Assembly: GCA_964645655.1 (NCBI GenBank)
Contig: CAZXZS010000002.1
Span: 186,001-250,000 of the forward strand
Origin: JAGOUA01 sp964645655
GTDB lineage: Bacteria > Patescibacteriota > Patescibacteriia > 2-12-FULL-60-25
Length of the DNA: 64,000 bases
Direction of reading: 5' to 3'
The position numbers were made by a program, and so were the translations under genes. The notes beneath the pieces are model-generated. The model worked only from the letters and a program-made list of their open reading frames with translations, searched no databases and was not told where the DNA came from. Positions 49,315-58,224 of the stretch are shown piece after piece (position 1 is the stretch's first letter; each line of letters begins with the position of its first letter).

Positions 49315-51150
49315 ATGTTTTTGACGTCATCTGGATGGGCTCGTCGCGTAAGTTTTGCGTTGACGGCCATCGTCGCCTTTATCGCCGCAGTCCCTGCCGT
49401 CCACGCCCGCAGCACGGTGCCTTCGGGCTCCACGATTTCCGTGCGAAGCGGCATCGACGGGTTTTACTTTTTGCAGGTGGCCCCTTCGAGCGCCCCTACG
49501 CCATTGACGTGGACGTGGGGACCCGACACTTCCGGAGGCATCACCCCGCCGGGCCTCGTCTTGGATGCGGATGCTAGCCGGACCGACTATGCCGCGCGTG
49601 TTTCCGGTATCGCCACGACTCCGGGGACGTACCGCGTCAAGGTCCGCGCCGACGGGCCCTCGCGCGAGCTGTATGAGGGGGCATATACGTTTGAAGTCGT
49701 CGCGCCCTCGCTTGTCCTCACTCCTGCATCATTGGATGCGGTCACGGTCGGGAGCCGCATCGATGTCCAGTTGGCGCTTGAGACACCCTCCGGGATCGCG
49801 CTTGGGGCCACCAGTTGGGAAGTTAACCGGTCCAGCGCATTGCCGGCCGGCGTGACGCTCGATACGGTGACGGGACGCCTGTCCGGGACCCCGACCGAAG
49901 TCGGCATGTTCCCGTTCCGGCTGTATGCTGGCTCTACGCTTACGGGCCCAAGCTATGCCTATCGTGATTATATCTTGCGCGTGGTTCCTGCCCTGGGTTT
50001 GCGATTTGCAGATGCTTCACCCGGTTCGGCGACCGTCGGGACCGCTTACAGCTATCAGGTCACGGCACTCGGTGGAACCGCCCCGCGGGTTATTCGCGCG
50101 ACAAACCCGTCCCTGCTTCCGCCCGGCCTCACGTTGAACGCGGCAGGGCTCCTTTCCGGAACCCCGACCGCCGCCGGAACCTACACCTTCACCTTGAAGC
50201 TTGAGGATGCGGCGGGTGGTAGCGTTGCCCGGGACGTGACGATGACGGTCGCGGCGGCTCCGGCACCGCTTGCGATCACGCCTAGCCTGCCTTTCTTGGG
50301 AGGGGTAGTCCGTTCCAGCTACCCGGCTCAAATCCTGCGGGCGACAGGTGGCCGCGCTCCCTATACGTGGAGCATCGCAAGTGGGGATTTCCCGCCGGGA
50401 TTGCTCATCGATAGCGCGGAGGGGATCGTGAGCGGCACTCCGACGACTGCGGGGACCTTCACGTTCCAGGTCCGTGTCGACGACGCGGCCGGTGCGAGCG
50501 CCTTCGGAAGCTATACGATCACCATCGCTACGCCGTCCATCACGGCACCGGTCATCCCGTCATTGCCGACGGCCCCGACCGCGCCGACGTCTCCGATCGT
50601 CACCCCTCCTGTTATCGCTCCCATCACCTTTCCGACGACCCCGGCCCTCACGGCCCGCCTCGATGTCCTCGCGCGCCTCGGGATCGGGGTCCATGCCCTC
50701 GTGAAGCTGCCCGATGACGGCAATCGTGCGACGCAGGCCGATAGCGCCGTCTATTACATCGGCGCCGACGGCCGTCGCCATGCCTTCTCGAACGACAAGG
50801 TCTATTTCACCTGGTATGCGAGTTTTGCGGGCGTCCGCGTGGTGAGCGCGTCGGCGTTGGCGGAAATCCCGCTTGGGGCGAACGTCACCTATAAGCCGGG
50901 CGTCCGTCTCGTGAAGTTCCAGACCGATCCGAAGGTCTATGCGGTCGCCGGACGCCAGCTGCGCCCGATCGCCAGCGAGGCTATCGCTGTTTCGCTCTAC
51001 GGAAGCGCCTGGAACCGGCAGATCGACGACATCTCGGACGCCTTCTACACCGATTACCAGTTCGGGAGCGAGATCCGCGCGGCGGCGGACTACAGCGTCA
51101 GCGGCTCGCGCGAGGCGGTGACCTTCCCGAGCGACGCCTTGCCTTCCTAA
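49315..51150 (+). CDS. Secreted protein with putative Ig (He_PIG) repeats
   Basis: The 611-residue product starts with a signal peptide (MFLTSSGWARRVSFALTAIVAF, cleavage near VHA at residue 31). It has three to four Ig-like repeats with the LPPGLTLNAAGLLSGTPTAAG signature (about residues 100-400), a Pro/Thr/Val linker (about 410-440), and a C-terminal domain of about 160 residues (AVYYIGADGRRHAFSNDKVYFTWY, NVTYKPGVRLVKFQTDPKVYAV). In my memory that last domain recurs at the end of exported proteins of candidate-phyla bacteria. Surface-exposed and probably adhesive (inference). Confidence 0.87.
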   Translation: MFLTSSGWARRVSFALTAIVAFIAAVPAVHARSTVPSGSTISVRSGIDGFYFLQVAPSSAPTPLTWTWGPDTSGGITPPGLVLDADASRTDYAARVSGIATTPGTYRVKVRADGPSRELYEGAYTFEVVAPSLVLTPASLDAVTVGSRIDVQLALETPSGIALGATSWEVNRSSALPAGVTLDTVTGRLSGTPTEVGMFPFRLYAGSTLTGPSYAYRDYILRVVPALGLRFADASPGSATVGTAYSYQVTALGGTAPRVIRATNPSLLPPGLTLNAAGLLSGTPTAAGTYTFTLKLEDAAGGSVARDVTMTVAAAPAPLAITPSLPFLGGVVRSSYPAQILRATGGRAPYTWSIASGDFPPGLLIDSAEGIVSGTPTTAGTFTFQVRVDDAAGASAFGSYTITIATPSITAPVIPSLPTAPTAPTSPIVTPPVIAPITFPTTPALTARLDVLARLGIGVHALVKLPDDGNRATQADSAVYYIGADGRRHAFSNDKVYFTWYASFAGVRVVSASALAEIPLGANVTYKPGVRLVKFQTDPKVYAVAGRQLRPIASEAIAVSLYGSAWNRQIDDISDAFYTDYQFGSEIRAAADYSVSGSREAVTFPSDALPS

Positions 51151-51158
51151 CGTAAAGC

Positions 51159-51186
51159 AAAAATCACCCATTTGGGTGATTTTTGT
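51159..51186 (+). terminator. Intrinsic terminator
   Basis: Stem AAAAATCACCC/GGGTGATTTTT with ATTT loop. Confidence 0.9.
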
Positions 51187-51346
51187 TGCGGGTGGGGTTC
51201 GCGTGGCTGCGCGTATCTTTGTCGGGCGCGATCTTTTTCTTGCGGATTGGTGATTTGGGGTGCGGTTTTCGGCTTGGTCGTCGTCGGGGGGGGGCACTGT
51301 CGTTGGCCGTGCCTTTGGCGTATGCTTGGCCTATTCTTTTCTTCTT

Positions 51347-51934
51347 GTGGAAACGCTTCTCGCTTCGATCCTCGTATACAAGTATGTGCTGCTCATCCCT
51401 CTTGCGATCATCGAGGGGCCGATGGTCAGCATCTATTCCGGCTTCCTGATCCAGGACGGGACCATGCGGGTCGTGCCCGCGTATTTGGCGTTGATGCTGG
51501 GGGATTTGTTAGGGGATGTGGGCTGGTATGCGGTCGGGTATTTCTCGGGGAAGCCGTTCATCCGTCGTTTTGGGAAGTATTTCAGCATCACGGAAGCATC
51601 GGTGGCGACGGCGACCCGCGTTTTCCATCGGCATAAAGACTTCATCCTGCTCTTTTCCAAGATCACGACCGGGTTCGGCCTCGCGCTCGCGGTGCTCGTG
51701 ACGGCAGGGATCGTGAAGATCCCGTTCCGGCGCTACCTTTTTTTGAACTTCCTGGGGCAGATCGTCTGGACGGGAATGATGTTGTCGCTCGGGTACTTTT
51801 TCGGGCACCTCTATGCGCAGATCGAGGGCGTGTTCGGGAAGCTTTCGCTTTTCGCGGCGTTCGTGGCCTTGGTCTTGGCGTTGTTCGGATTGGGAAAATA
51901 CCTTGGGCAGCGGTTCATCCAGAAGCAGGGTTGA
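51347..51934 (+). CDS. DedA/VTT-family membrane protein
   Basis: The 195-residue integral membrane protein has the VTT core: LLIPLAIIEGPMVSIYSGFLIQ, LALMLGDLLGDVGWYAVGYFSG and the later FSKITTGFGLALAVLVTAGIVKIPFRRY. DedA proteins are proposed lipid scramblases or membrane-potential regulators. The GTG at 51347 is chosen because family members begin close to this point. The frame is open upstream to an ATG at 51260, but that part is Gly/Ser-rich and unlike the family. TATTCT at 51332-51337 is a possible -10, nine bases before the GTG. Confidence 0.82.
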   Translation: METLLASILVYKYVLLIPLAIIEGPMVSIYSGFLIQDGTMRVVPAYLALMLGDLLGDVGWYAVGYFSGKPFIRRFGKYFSITEASVATATRVFHRHKDFILLFSKITTGFGLALAVLVTAGIVKIPFRRYLFLNFLGQIVWTGMMLSLGYFFGHLYAQIEGVFGKLSLFAAFVALVLALFGLGKYLGQRFIQKQG

Positions 51935-52045
51935 GCGGGCAGGAACGAATACCCCTCAACGGGGCGTTGAGGGGTGGGGGATTGGGTGTCGTGACGTTCG
52001 GTTGCGCATGTGCGAGCCGGCCTAGGACCGGTCGCCACATGCCGG

Positions 52046-52714
52046 TCAGATCATTTCGACGTAAGCGAGGTCGTGCGTCTTGAAGCGGTAGAGCTGGGCG
52101 GGACGATGGTGGCCGAGGCGGCGCTTGTTGGTGACCGGCTTGACCATCCCGAGCGAGAGGATCTTTTTCCGGAAGTTGCGCTTGTCGAAGGCCTCGCCGA
52201 GGATCGTCTCGTAGACCTGCTGCAGCTCGCTCAGGGTGAACGTCGTCGGGAGCAGGCTCCAGGCGATGTTGGTGTAGCTGAGGCGGCCGCGCAGGCGCTC
52301 GCAGGCGACCTTGGCCATGTGGACGTGGTCGTAGGCCATCTTGGTCGGCAGCTCGTCGACGGGGCACCAGCGCACGGCCTGGTACTTGTCGGTCGTCTTG
52401 AGCTCGATGCCGTCACAGGGGAGCAGCGCAAAATGGGAGACGCTCACCACGCGGCCCAAGGGGTCGCGGTCGAGGGCGTCGAACGTGCCGAGCTGCTCGA
52501 GGTAGCCGGAGGAGAGGTTGGTCTGCGTCTCGAGGATACGTTTGGCGGCGTCCATGGCCGTTTCGGTCGCCTCCATGAGCCCGCCCGGGAAGGCCCAAAG
52601 CCCGGTGAACGGGGCTTTTTTCATTTGGATCAGCAGCACGTGCAGGCGCTTGTCTTGGACCGTGAAGATCACGGCGTCGACTGCCACGCGGAGGGCGGGG
52701 GCGGAAGGCTTCAT
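52046..52714 (-). CDS. NrtR-like Nudix/winged-helix regulator with degenerate Nudix box
   Basis: The 222-residue protein joins an N-terminal Nudix fold (about 8-140) to a C-terminal winged helix (about 150-222; TFTLSELQQVYETILGEAFDKRNFRKKIL), the architecture of NrtR repressors of NAD metabolism. The Nudix box begins correctly (Gly45-x5-Glu51-x7-Arg59) but continues ILETQTNL, so the metal-binding Glu pair and the Gly are replaced. Hydrolysis is therefore unlikely and a ligand-sensing role is inferred. TACCAT lies nine bases before the ATG. The lower-strand start at 52714 is chosen over an upstream ATG at 52732 for that reason. Confidence 0.85.
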   Translation of the reverse strand: MKPSAPALRVAVDAVIFTVQDKRLHVLLIQMKKAPFTGLWAFPGGLMEATETAMDAAKRILETQTNLSSGYLEQLGTFDALDRDPLGRVVSVSHFALLPCDGIELKTTDKYQAVRWCPVDELPTKMAYDHVHMAKVACERLRGRLSYTNIAWSLLPTTFTLSELQQVYETILGEAFDKRNFRKKILSLGMVKPVTNKRRLGHHRPAQLYRFKTHDLAYVEMI

Positions 52715-52762
52715 ATGAGGCGCATGGTACACATGGCGCGGGGAAAGAGGGAAGGGTTCCAG

Positions 52763-52794
52763 AAAAAAAAGACCCGCTGGGAGGGCGGGTCAGG
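52763..52794 (-). terminator. Intrinsic terminator
   Basis: Stem GACCCGC/GCGGGTC followed by eight T residues on the minus strand, at the end of the 53548 gene. Confidence 0.88.
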
Positions 52795-53548
52795 ATGGGA
52801 CCAAGGCCTTGGCGGTGTCGCGCAGGAGGCCTTCGACGACCGCGTCGGTGAGACGGGTGAGGAACGCCAGGCGGTCGTGCGTATCCGGCAGGGCGAGGGC
52901 GAGCGTGGGGAAGCGGGGCCGGGTGAGGCGCGTCCGCAGCATCTCCGCCAGCAGCCGCATGCGGGCACCCTCATCGCGCCGTTGGGTGGCGCGCACGTAG
53001 GCGGCGCCCTGCTCGGGTCCGGCCCCCTTGAGGAGGTCGGCCAGCTGATGCGGACAGAGCGCCTGTGCCTGCGCCTGGAGGGCCTGGTCCGTGAGGCTTT
53101 CCATGAGCCACGCCCGATCTTCGGCTTCGATGATGGCGCAGGTGAGCCAGGGGTGGGCGCGCGCGAAGGCGGCGCCCTCGGCGTTCGGCGGGTTGCTGGA
53201 CGTGACGGCCGAGAGCATCGCTGCGCTGTCGATCACGGGCTCGTCAGGGCGTTCGATGCGCACGCGCCCTTCCCACGTCCAGGGGAGCGCCTCCGACTGG
53301 GTCCGACGGGCCGTTTCCGCAGCCCTTCCGCGCATCACGCCGTGGCGAGGGTGCGCCTCGACGGCATCCAGGAGGGGGATGAGGATGTCCCTGAGCTGGT
53401 CGGCTACCTGTGTTTCATCGGATTCGTGCGCCGCGATCGACATGATCGCCTGGAGGACGAGCGCTGGGCAGGTGACGAGGAGCAGGTTCGCGCCAGCTGG
53501 GAACCGCGTGAAGCCGATCCCGTGGCACGTGGTCGAAATGCTTGGCAT
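52790..53548 (-). CDS. Unknown helical protein
   Basis: The 252-residue, Ala/Arg/Leu-rich helical protein begins MPSISTTCHGIGFTRFPAG and has no signal peptide, although residues 15-40 are rather hydrophobic. No family recognised. The promoter (TTGACG-17-TAGGTT) and terminator give it the same cassette layout as the other unknown genes. The Shine-Dalgarno site is weak (AAAGGCCAGG). Confidence 0.73.
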   Translation of the reverse strand: MPSISTTCHGIGFTRFPAGANLLLVTCPALVLQAIMSIAAHESDETQVADQLRDILIPLLDAVEAHPRHGVMRGRAAETARRTQSEALPWTWEGRVRIERPDEPVIDSAAMLSAVTSSNPPNAEGAAFARAHPWLTCAIIEAEDRAWLMESLTDQALQAQAQALCPHQLADLLKGAGPEQGAAYVRATQRRDEGARMRLLAEMLRTRLTRPRFPTLALALPDTHDRLAFLTRLTDAVVEGLLRDTAKALVPS

Positions 53549-53593
53549 GGCCTGGCCTTTCGCTGGTGGTTGGGGGAATGGAGGGCTTTCGGC

Positions 53594-53622
53594 AACCTAG
53601 CGAAAATTGGGCGTTTCGTCAA
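53594..53622 (-). promoter_or_regulatory. Promoter of the 53548 gene
   Basis: On the minus strand: TTGACG (53622-53617), 17-base spacer, TAGGTT (53599-53594). Confidence 0.72.
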
Positions 53623-53663
53623 CCATGGCGCCCGTCGCCCCGCCTTGCTACCCTCTAACTCCT

Positions 53664-55100
53664 ATGCCCAGCTCCTCGCATCCGACCATCCTCATCATCT
53701 TCGGGGCGACCGGCGACGTGGTCGCGAAAAAGATCGTCCCGGCCCTATTCCGCCTGTTCGTGGCGGGCAGGCTGCCCACGCGTTTCCGGGTCGTCGGGTT
53801 CTCGCGGCGAGAGCAGTCGGATGCTGAATTCCAGGCATATGTCCGGGAGCTCGTCACGAAGAAGGCGGACCTGAAGGCGACCGAAGGCCAGGTCGCCGCG
53901 TTTGCCGCGCTCTTCTCATATGCTCGTGGCGCGTTCGATCAAAAGCAGGAGTATATGGGTCTCGCCCAAGCGCTTGGCCAGGTCGACGGCGAGTGGAAGA
54001 CGTGCGCCAACAAACTTTTTTACCTGGCTGTCCCACCCGATCTCTACGAGCCCATCTTCCATCATCTCTCCGAAGCCGGCCTCACCAAGGAGTGCGGCGA
54101 GGACGGTGGCTGGACGCGCATCCTCGTCGAGAAGCCGATCGGCATGGACCGGGCGACGTCGGAAACCATCGACGGCTTGCTGGGCAGCCTGTTCCGCGAA
54201 GAGCAGATCTACCGCATCGAGCATTACCTCGCCAAGGAGATGATCCGTAACCTGCTCGTGTTCCGCTTCGGCAATGACCTGTTCGAGGGGATCTGGAACC
54301 ATGAGCACATCGAACGCATCCATGTGCGCCTGTGGGAAGCGATCGGCGTCGAGACGCGGGGCGCGTTTTATGACAAGGTCGGCACCCTGCGCGACGTCGG
54401 GCAGAACCATCTCCTGCAGATGCTGGCCCTCGTGACGATGGAGGTGCCGCGTTTCCTCGACGCCGACGGCATCCGCGAGCAACGCGCGGCCCTCCTCAGG
54501 ACCCTCCGTCCCGCCACGGCGATGCATACGTTCCGCGCCCAATATGAAGGGTACCAAGCCATCCCCGGCGTGCAGCCGAACTCGCGGACGGAAACGTATT
54601 TTGCCGTCGAGACGGTCCTCGACCAGCCGCGCTGGCAGGGTGTGCCGTGCCGCCTCGAGGCGGGGAAGCGCCTGGGTCGGGCGCGCAAGGAGGTCGAGGT
54701 CCTGTTCCGCCATCCGGTGCCGTGCCTCTGTCCCGAAGGGGGCGAGCATCACCGGAACCGCTTGCTGATCACGCTCGAACCGCAGGAGGGGATCAGGGTC
54801 GAGCTCTGGTCGAAGAAGCCGGGATATGGCTGGGAGACCGAGAGGCGCTCGCTCGATTTCACCCTCCGCGACGCTTCCCAGCGCGTCCAATACACGGAAG
54901 AATATGAAAAGGTGATCCTCGACGCAATCGAAGGGGACCAGACGCTGTTCGTCAGCACCGAAGAGCTCCGGGCCATGTGGGCCTTCATCGATCCGATCCT
55001 GAAGGAGTGGGAGGAAGGGCGCGTGGCGCTCGCGACCTACCCGCCGGATACGGAGACGGTCGCGCAGGAGGCGGAGGAGAAGATTGGGGAGAATGGGTAA
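53664..55100 (+). CDS. zwf: Glucose-6-phosphate 1-dehydrogenase
   Basis: Oxidises glucose-6-phosphate to 6-phosphogluconolactone and yields NADPH, the entry of the oxidative pentose phosphate route. The 478-residue product has the coenzyme motif GATGDVVAKK (14-23; usual form GASGDL), EKPIG, and the active-site RIEHYLAKE (184-192; usual form RIDHYLGKE) with the catalytic His nearby. DKVGTLRDVGQNHLLQML is typical. Start set at MPSSSHPT (53664) with TACCCT nine bases upstream. Confidence 0.95.
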   Translation: MPSSSHPTILIIFGATGDVVAKKIVPALFRLFVAGRLPTRFRVVGFSRREQSDAEFQAYVRELVTKKADLKATEGQVAAFAALFSYARGAFDQKQEYMGLAQALGQVDGEWKTCANKLFYLAVPPDLYEPIFHHLSEAGLTKECGEDGGWTRILVEKPIGMDRATSETIDGLLGSLFREEQIYRIEHYLAKEMIRNLLVFRFGNDLFEGIWNHEHIERIHVRLWEAIGVETRGAFYDKVGTLRDVGQNHLLQMLALVTMEVPRFLDADGIREQRAALLRTLRPATAMHTFRAQYEGYQAIPGVQPNSRTETYFAVETVLDQPRWQGVPCRLEAGKRLGRARKEVEVLFRHPVPCLCPEGGEHHRNRLLITLEPQEGIRVELWSKKPGYGWETERRSLDFTLRDASQRVQYTEEYEKVILDAIEGDQTLFVSTEELRAMWAFIDPILKEWEEGRVALATYPPDTETVAQEAEEKIGENG

Positions 55101-55110
55101 GCGCGTAGGG

Positions 55111-55140
55111 ACGCTGGGTTGATGGAGGCCCGGCGTTTTT
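55111..55140 (+). terminator. Terminator after zwf
   Basis: Stem ACGCTGGG/CCCGGCGT with 10-base loop, followed by TTTT. Confidence 0.8.
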
Positions 55141-55167
55141 AGTTGCAAGCAAAACCGGGAAAACAAA

Positions 55168-55214
55168 AGGCCGCCTCCTGGGAAAGGCGTAGGGCCTTTT
55201 CCGGGAGGCGGTTT
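55168..55214. other. Unassigned long hairpin
   Basis: GCCGCCTCC...GGAGGCGG with inner GGGAAAGGC/GGCCTTTTCC pairing. On the minus strand it is followed by CTTTTGTTTTCCC, but no minus-strand gene ends here. Confidence 0.4.
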
Positions 55215-55324
55215 GATGTCAGCGGTGGCCAGCGTATGCCTGCTCGTCCGCGCGCCGCCGGCTCGCGATGCCGTCGAAATAGGACCCGCCCCCGCTTTGT
55301 GCTATCATCCCTCCCATCCGCCCT

Positions 55325-55678
55325 ATGCCCACCATCAACGAGATCCTGCAGCGCATCCGCGCCCAGAAGAAGGAAAAGAAACAGATCAGCGAGGCGTACC
55401 GCGACGTCCTCTCGCAGTCCAAGCCCTATCAGGACGCGTTGGAAAAACTCAAGGAGGCGCGCACCAAGAAGGCCAAGATCGAAAGCGAGATCCGCCAGGA
55501 GTTCGCCGCCGAGTTCGAGAAGGTCGAGAAGATCACCCAAAGCCTCAAGGCCGACACCCAGCTCCTCACCGACCTCGCCCTCAACAAGTTCATGAAAGGG
55601 GAGTCCATCGAGGTCACCGACGAGAACGACGTCAAGTACGAGCCGGTGTTCAAGGTGGCATTCAAGAAGCAAGCGTAA
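55325..55678 (+). CDS. Small unknown coiled-coil protein
   Basis: The 117-residue, highly charged protein (MPTINEILQRIRAQKKEKKQ) is predicted to form long helices through residues 1-85, with heptad-like Leu/Ile spacing (LEKLKEARTKKAKIESEIRQ), then a short beta-like end (VKYEPVFKVAFKKQA). TATCAT at about 55304-55309 is a candidate -10. No family assigned; a structural or adaptor role is possible. Shared bidirectional terminator downstream. Confidence 0.75.
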   Translation: MPTINEILQRIRAQKKEKKQISEAYRDVLSQSKPYQDALEKLKEARTKKAKIESEIRQEFAAEFEKVEKITQSLKADTQLLTDLALNKFMKGESIEVTDENDVKYEPVFKVAFKKQA

Positions 55679-55679
55679 G

Positions 55680-55712
55680 CAAAAGGAAAACAGCCGCCAA
55701 GGCTGTTTTTCC
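55680..55712. terminator. Bidirectional terminator
   Basis: Stem AAAACAGCC/GGCTGTTTT with 5-base loop between convergent genes. Confidence 0.88.
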
Positions 55713-55713
55713 G

Positions 55714-56511
55714 TCAGAAGAGGGCGCTCTCGTTCGTATTCAGGCCATCCAGGGCGCGCATCTCCTCGTCGCTGAGGCTGAAGTCGAAGACCGTCGCGTT
55801 TTCGCTGATCCGTTCGCGTTTGGCGGATTTTGGAAGAGGGACGAGGCCGTGCTGCAACGACCAGCGGATCAGGACCTGTGCGGGGCTCCGCCGGTGGGCG
55901 TTGGCGATCGAGGCGATCCGCCCGTCAAGGAGCTTTTTCCCGCGTGTGAGCGGACTATATGCCTCGACCACGATCCCTTTCGCTTGGCAGAAGGCGCGTA
56001 CGTCTTCTTGCGATCGGAATGGGCTCACCTCGATCTGGTTCACCGCCGGTATGACGCTTGCCTTGCGGAAGAGGTCCTCCAGCTGCCTGATCGAGTAGTT
56101 GCTCACGCCGATGGTGCGCGCGAGCCCATCCGCATGGGCTTGCTCCAGGGCTCTCCAAGCCCGGTCGCGGCCGACGAACGGCCAATGGACGAGATACAGG
56201 TCAAGATATTCCGTCCCGAGCCTGCGCAGGCTTTCTTTGAGGGCTTTTGCGGGCCGGAGGAAATCCGTCGGCCAGAGCTTTGAGGTGAGGAAGACCTCTT
56301 CGCGCCGCAAGCCGCTGTCCCGCAACGCCTGCCCGACGTCGGCCTCGTTGCCGTAAAAGGAGGCCGTGTCGATGTGGCGATAGCCGGCCTCGAGGGCCCA
56401 CCGGACCGCTTGGCGGGTGGGCTCGCCGGGTTTGAGTTGGTAGACCCCGAGGCCGAGGGCGGGGATCCGGGCGCCGGTATTCAGGGTCACGGTCGGATGG
56501 GAGGAAGGCAT
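55714..56511 (-). CDS. Aldo/keto reductase
   Basis: NADPH-dependent carbonyl reductase with a TIM-barrel fold. The 265-residue product holds the catalytic tetrad Asp48, Tyr53 (DTASFYGNE), Lys78 (TSKLW) and His109 (LVHWP), plus IGVSNYS and the nucleotide-binding LPKSAKRERISEN. It resembles the 2,5-diketo-gluconate reductase branch. TACGCT lies six bases before the ATG (leaderless layout). It could use NADPH made by the nearby zwf product. Confidence 0.94.
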   Translation of the reverse strand: MPSSHPTVTLNTGARIPALGLGVYQLKPGEPTRQAVRWALEAGYRHIDTASFYGNEADVGQALRDSGLRREEVFLTSKLWPTDFLRPAKALKESLRRLGTEYLDLYLVHWPFVGRDRAWRALEQAHADGLARTIGVSNYSIRQLEDLFRKASVIPAVNQIEVSPFRSQEDVRAFCQAKGIVVEAYSPLTRGKKLLDGRIASIANAHRRSPAQVLIRWSLQHGLVPLPKSAKRERISENATVFDFSLSDEEMRALDGLNTNESALF

Positions 56512-56542
56512 GGGGCCAGCGTACCGCGTCGCCGCGCCGTCG

Positions 56543-56574
56543 AAAAGAAAACGCCGTCCGGAAGGCCGGACGGC
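56543..56574 (-). terminator. Intrinsic terminator
   Basis: Stem CGCCGTCCGG/CCGGACGGCG followed by TTTTCTTTTC on the minus strand, after the 57976 gene. Confidence 0.88.
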
Positions 56575-56581
56575 GAGGGGG

Positions 56582-57976
56582 CTAGGGCGTCGCGCATGCC
56601 TCCGCGACCCGGGCGCGCAGCTCGTCCTGCTCGACGAGGAAGGCAGGGTTGAAGACGTTGGCGTGCTCCTTGAAGAAGTTCCGGTCCCGGGTGGGCGCCG
56701 GGTCGAGTTCGCGATCGAGGCGCGCGTGGTCCGCGTCCGACCGTCCCCGGCCGTAGGTCGGCCGGTGCAAGCGCGCGAGGCGGGCCTTCACCGTCTCCAG
56801 GTCGCCCTTGTAGGCGTCGAGGCGACCGGCGACGTACTGGTCCATCCCCAGGGCGAGGACGTAGCCCCGCTCCGCGACCGGGTAGAGGTGCCAGGTCCCG
56901 GGATACCGGCGTGACCCGACCTCGCGGCCCTCCGTCACGAACGCCGCGTCCAGGTGCGGGTCGAGACCGATCGCCGCGAAGAGGCGGAAGATCGCCTCGC
57001 GCCGGAAGGCGTTGCCATCCCCGGCGCGGCGCAGGCACCCGTCGTCCATGACGTCGTCGATGAGGTAGATCACCTCGTCGAGTTCGGCGGTCGAGGCGAG
57101 CTTCTCGGCCAGGCGGGGCAGGAGGTCGAGGCATACGCCCCGCTCGAAGCCGGTCTCGAGGAAGGCGTCCGGGCGCTTGACCAGCTCCCTGAAGGCGTCC
57201 TCGCAGGCCATCGGCCGTCCGGACGCCATGGGCTCGTCGGACGGGGAGGTCACGAACACGTTCTCCGAGGAGGGGCGCTCACCGCCGTGCTCCAGCCCGA
57301 TCCGGATCAGGAACTGGCGGCGCGCCGCGAGGTCGGTGCGGAAAAACGCCTTGTAGCCGTAGAGCCGCTTGTGCTCGAGGGATGCGGCGATCTCCTCGAG
57401 GAGGTCTGCTTCGTCGATCGGGTCGAGCTTGGCGGTCCGGACGATGTCCCGGCAGAGATCGACCTGTTCCTGGGGGAAGCGATCGGTGAGGGTCGTCGCG
57501 AGCTTCCGCCAGGTGTCGTCGAGACCGTGCACATGGTCCGGATCGATGGCGTAGATCAGGTCGCGGCTGTAGCGGACGGGATCCTTGCTGTGGTCGTACG
57601 GCTCGTCGACGGGTCGCCGCAGGATCTCCTGGACCCGGGCGGCCGCGTTGGGGATGTCCCTGAGCAGCACCTGCCGTTCGCTGGTCCAGAAACCGTGCAG
57701 CAGCTCGTGCGTGTGGCGGAGGCTGAGCTGAAGGTTGGCGGCCTCGAGCGCGGTCTCCAGGGCCAGCAGGGGCGCCGTGCGGCGGCCGAGCCAGGTCGCG
57801 GCCTCGCCCTGGGTCGGGAAGCGGCCGAGCGCGCGCAGGGCCCGGAAGATCAGGCGGTCCCCGTTCTCGCATGCCGCGCGCGCAGCGGTATCCCGGCGGA
57901 TCATCGGCAGCTCGCGCTGGAGCTGTTCGAGTGCTCGACCCAGGCGGTTGAGCGCGGCATTGATCTCGTTCGTCAT
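56582..57976 (-). CDS. Large unknown helical protein
   Basis: The 464-residue soluble protein begins MTNEINAALNRLGRALEQLQR after AAGGAGA. Residues 1-200 are helical and acidic. A middle region has DEVIYLIDDVMDDGCLRRAGDG, and residues 335-360 read TEGREVGSRRYPGTWHLYPV. The final GRGRSDADHARLDRELDP tail is charged. No known domain recognised. Promoter TTGACA-17-TAGAAA and a strong terminator make it another single-gene unit. Confidence 0.78.
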   Translation of the reverse strand: MTNEINAALNRLGRALEQLQRELPMIRRDTAARAACENGDRLIFRALRALGRFPTQGEAATWLGRRTAPLLALETALEAANLQLSLRHTHELLHGFWTSERQVLLRDIPNAAARVQEILRRPVDEPYDHSKDPVRYSRDLIYAIDPDHVHGLDDTWRKLATTLTDRFPQEQVDLCRDIVRTAKLDPIDEADLLEEIAASLEHKRLYGYKAFFRTDLAARRQFLIRIGLEHGGERPSSENVFVTSPSDEPMASGRPMACEDAFRELVKRPDAFLETGFERGVCLDLLPRLAEKLASTAELDEVIYLIDDVMDDGCLRRAGDGNAFRREAIFRLFAAIGLDPHLDAAFVTEGREVGSRRYPGTWHLYPVAERGYVLALGMDQYVAGRLDAYKGDLETVKARLARLHRPTYGRGRSDADHARLDRELDPAPTRDRNFFKEHANVFNPAFLVEQDELRARVAEACATP

Positions 57977-58041
57977 GGCGGTTTCTCCTTCTTCGTTTCG
58001 CTTGACCTGCTGCCGGACTTCACGTCTGAGCCGGACGTCCT

Positions 58042-58070
58042 TTTCTATCAGGAATCCCTGCTTTTGTCAA
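58042..58070 (-). promoter_or_regulatory. Promoter of the 57976 gene
   Basis: On the minus strand: TTGACA (58070-58065), 17-base spacer, TAGAAA (58047-58042). Confidence 0.72.
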
Positions 58071-58102
58071 GGGATCCGCTTTGTTTTTCGTGGGAATGCA
58101 AA

Positions 58103-58138
58103 CAAAAAAGCCGCGGCACGAAGGTCGTGCGCGGCCAG
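58103..58138 (-). terminator. Terminator without a complete gene
   Basis: Stem GCCGCG-CACGA/TCGTG-CGCGGC type followed by TTTTTTGTTTG on the minus strand. Only a 26-codon open stretch precedes it. Confidence 0.75.
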
Positions 58139-58143
58139 TCCGG

Positions 58144-58224
58144 CTAGCGTCCCCGCCGGGCCCCCTCGAGGGCGGCGCGCTGGGCGAAGTGGGCCTCGAT
58201 CTTCCCCAGGTTGAAGGGGTCAAT
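58144..58224 (-). pseudogene. Probable 3' remnant of a lost cassette gene
   Basis: A minus-strand frame of 26 codons (IDPFNLGKIEAHFAQRAALE, then GARRGR and TAG) ends just before a well-formed terminator. Its codon use matches real genes here, but upstream the frame runs into homopolymer-rich DNA (A/T runs to about 58265) with no start codon. The pattern looks like the surviving tail of a deleted gene. The interval 57977-58357 holds nothing else besides the promoter of the 57976 gene. Confidence 0.45.
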
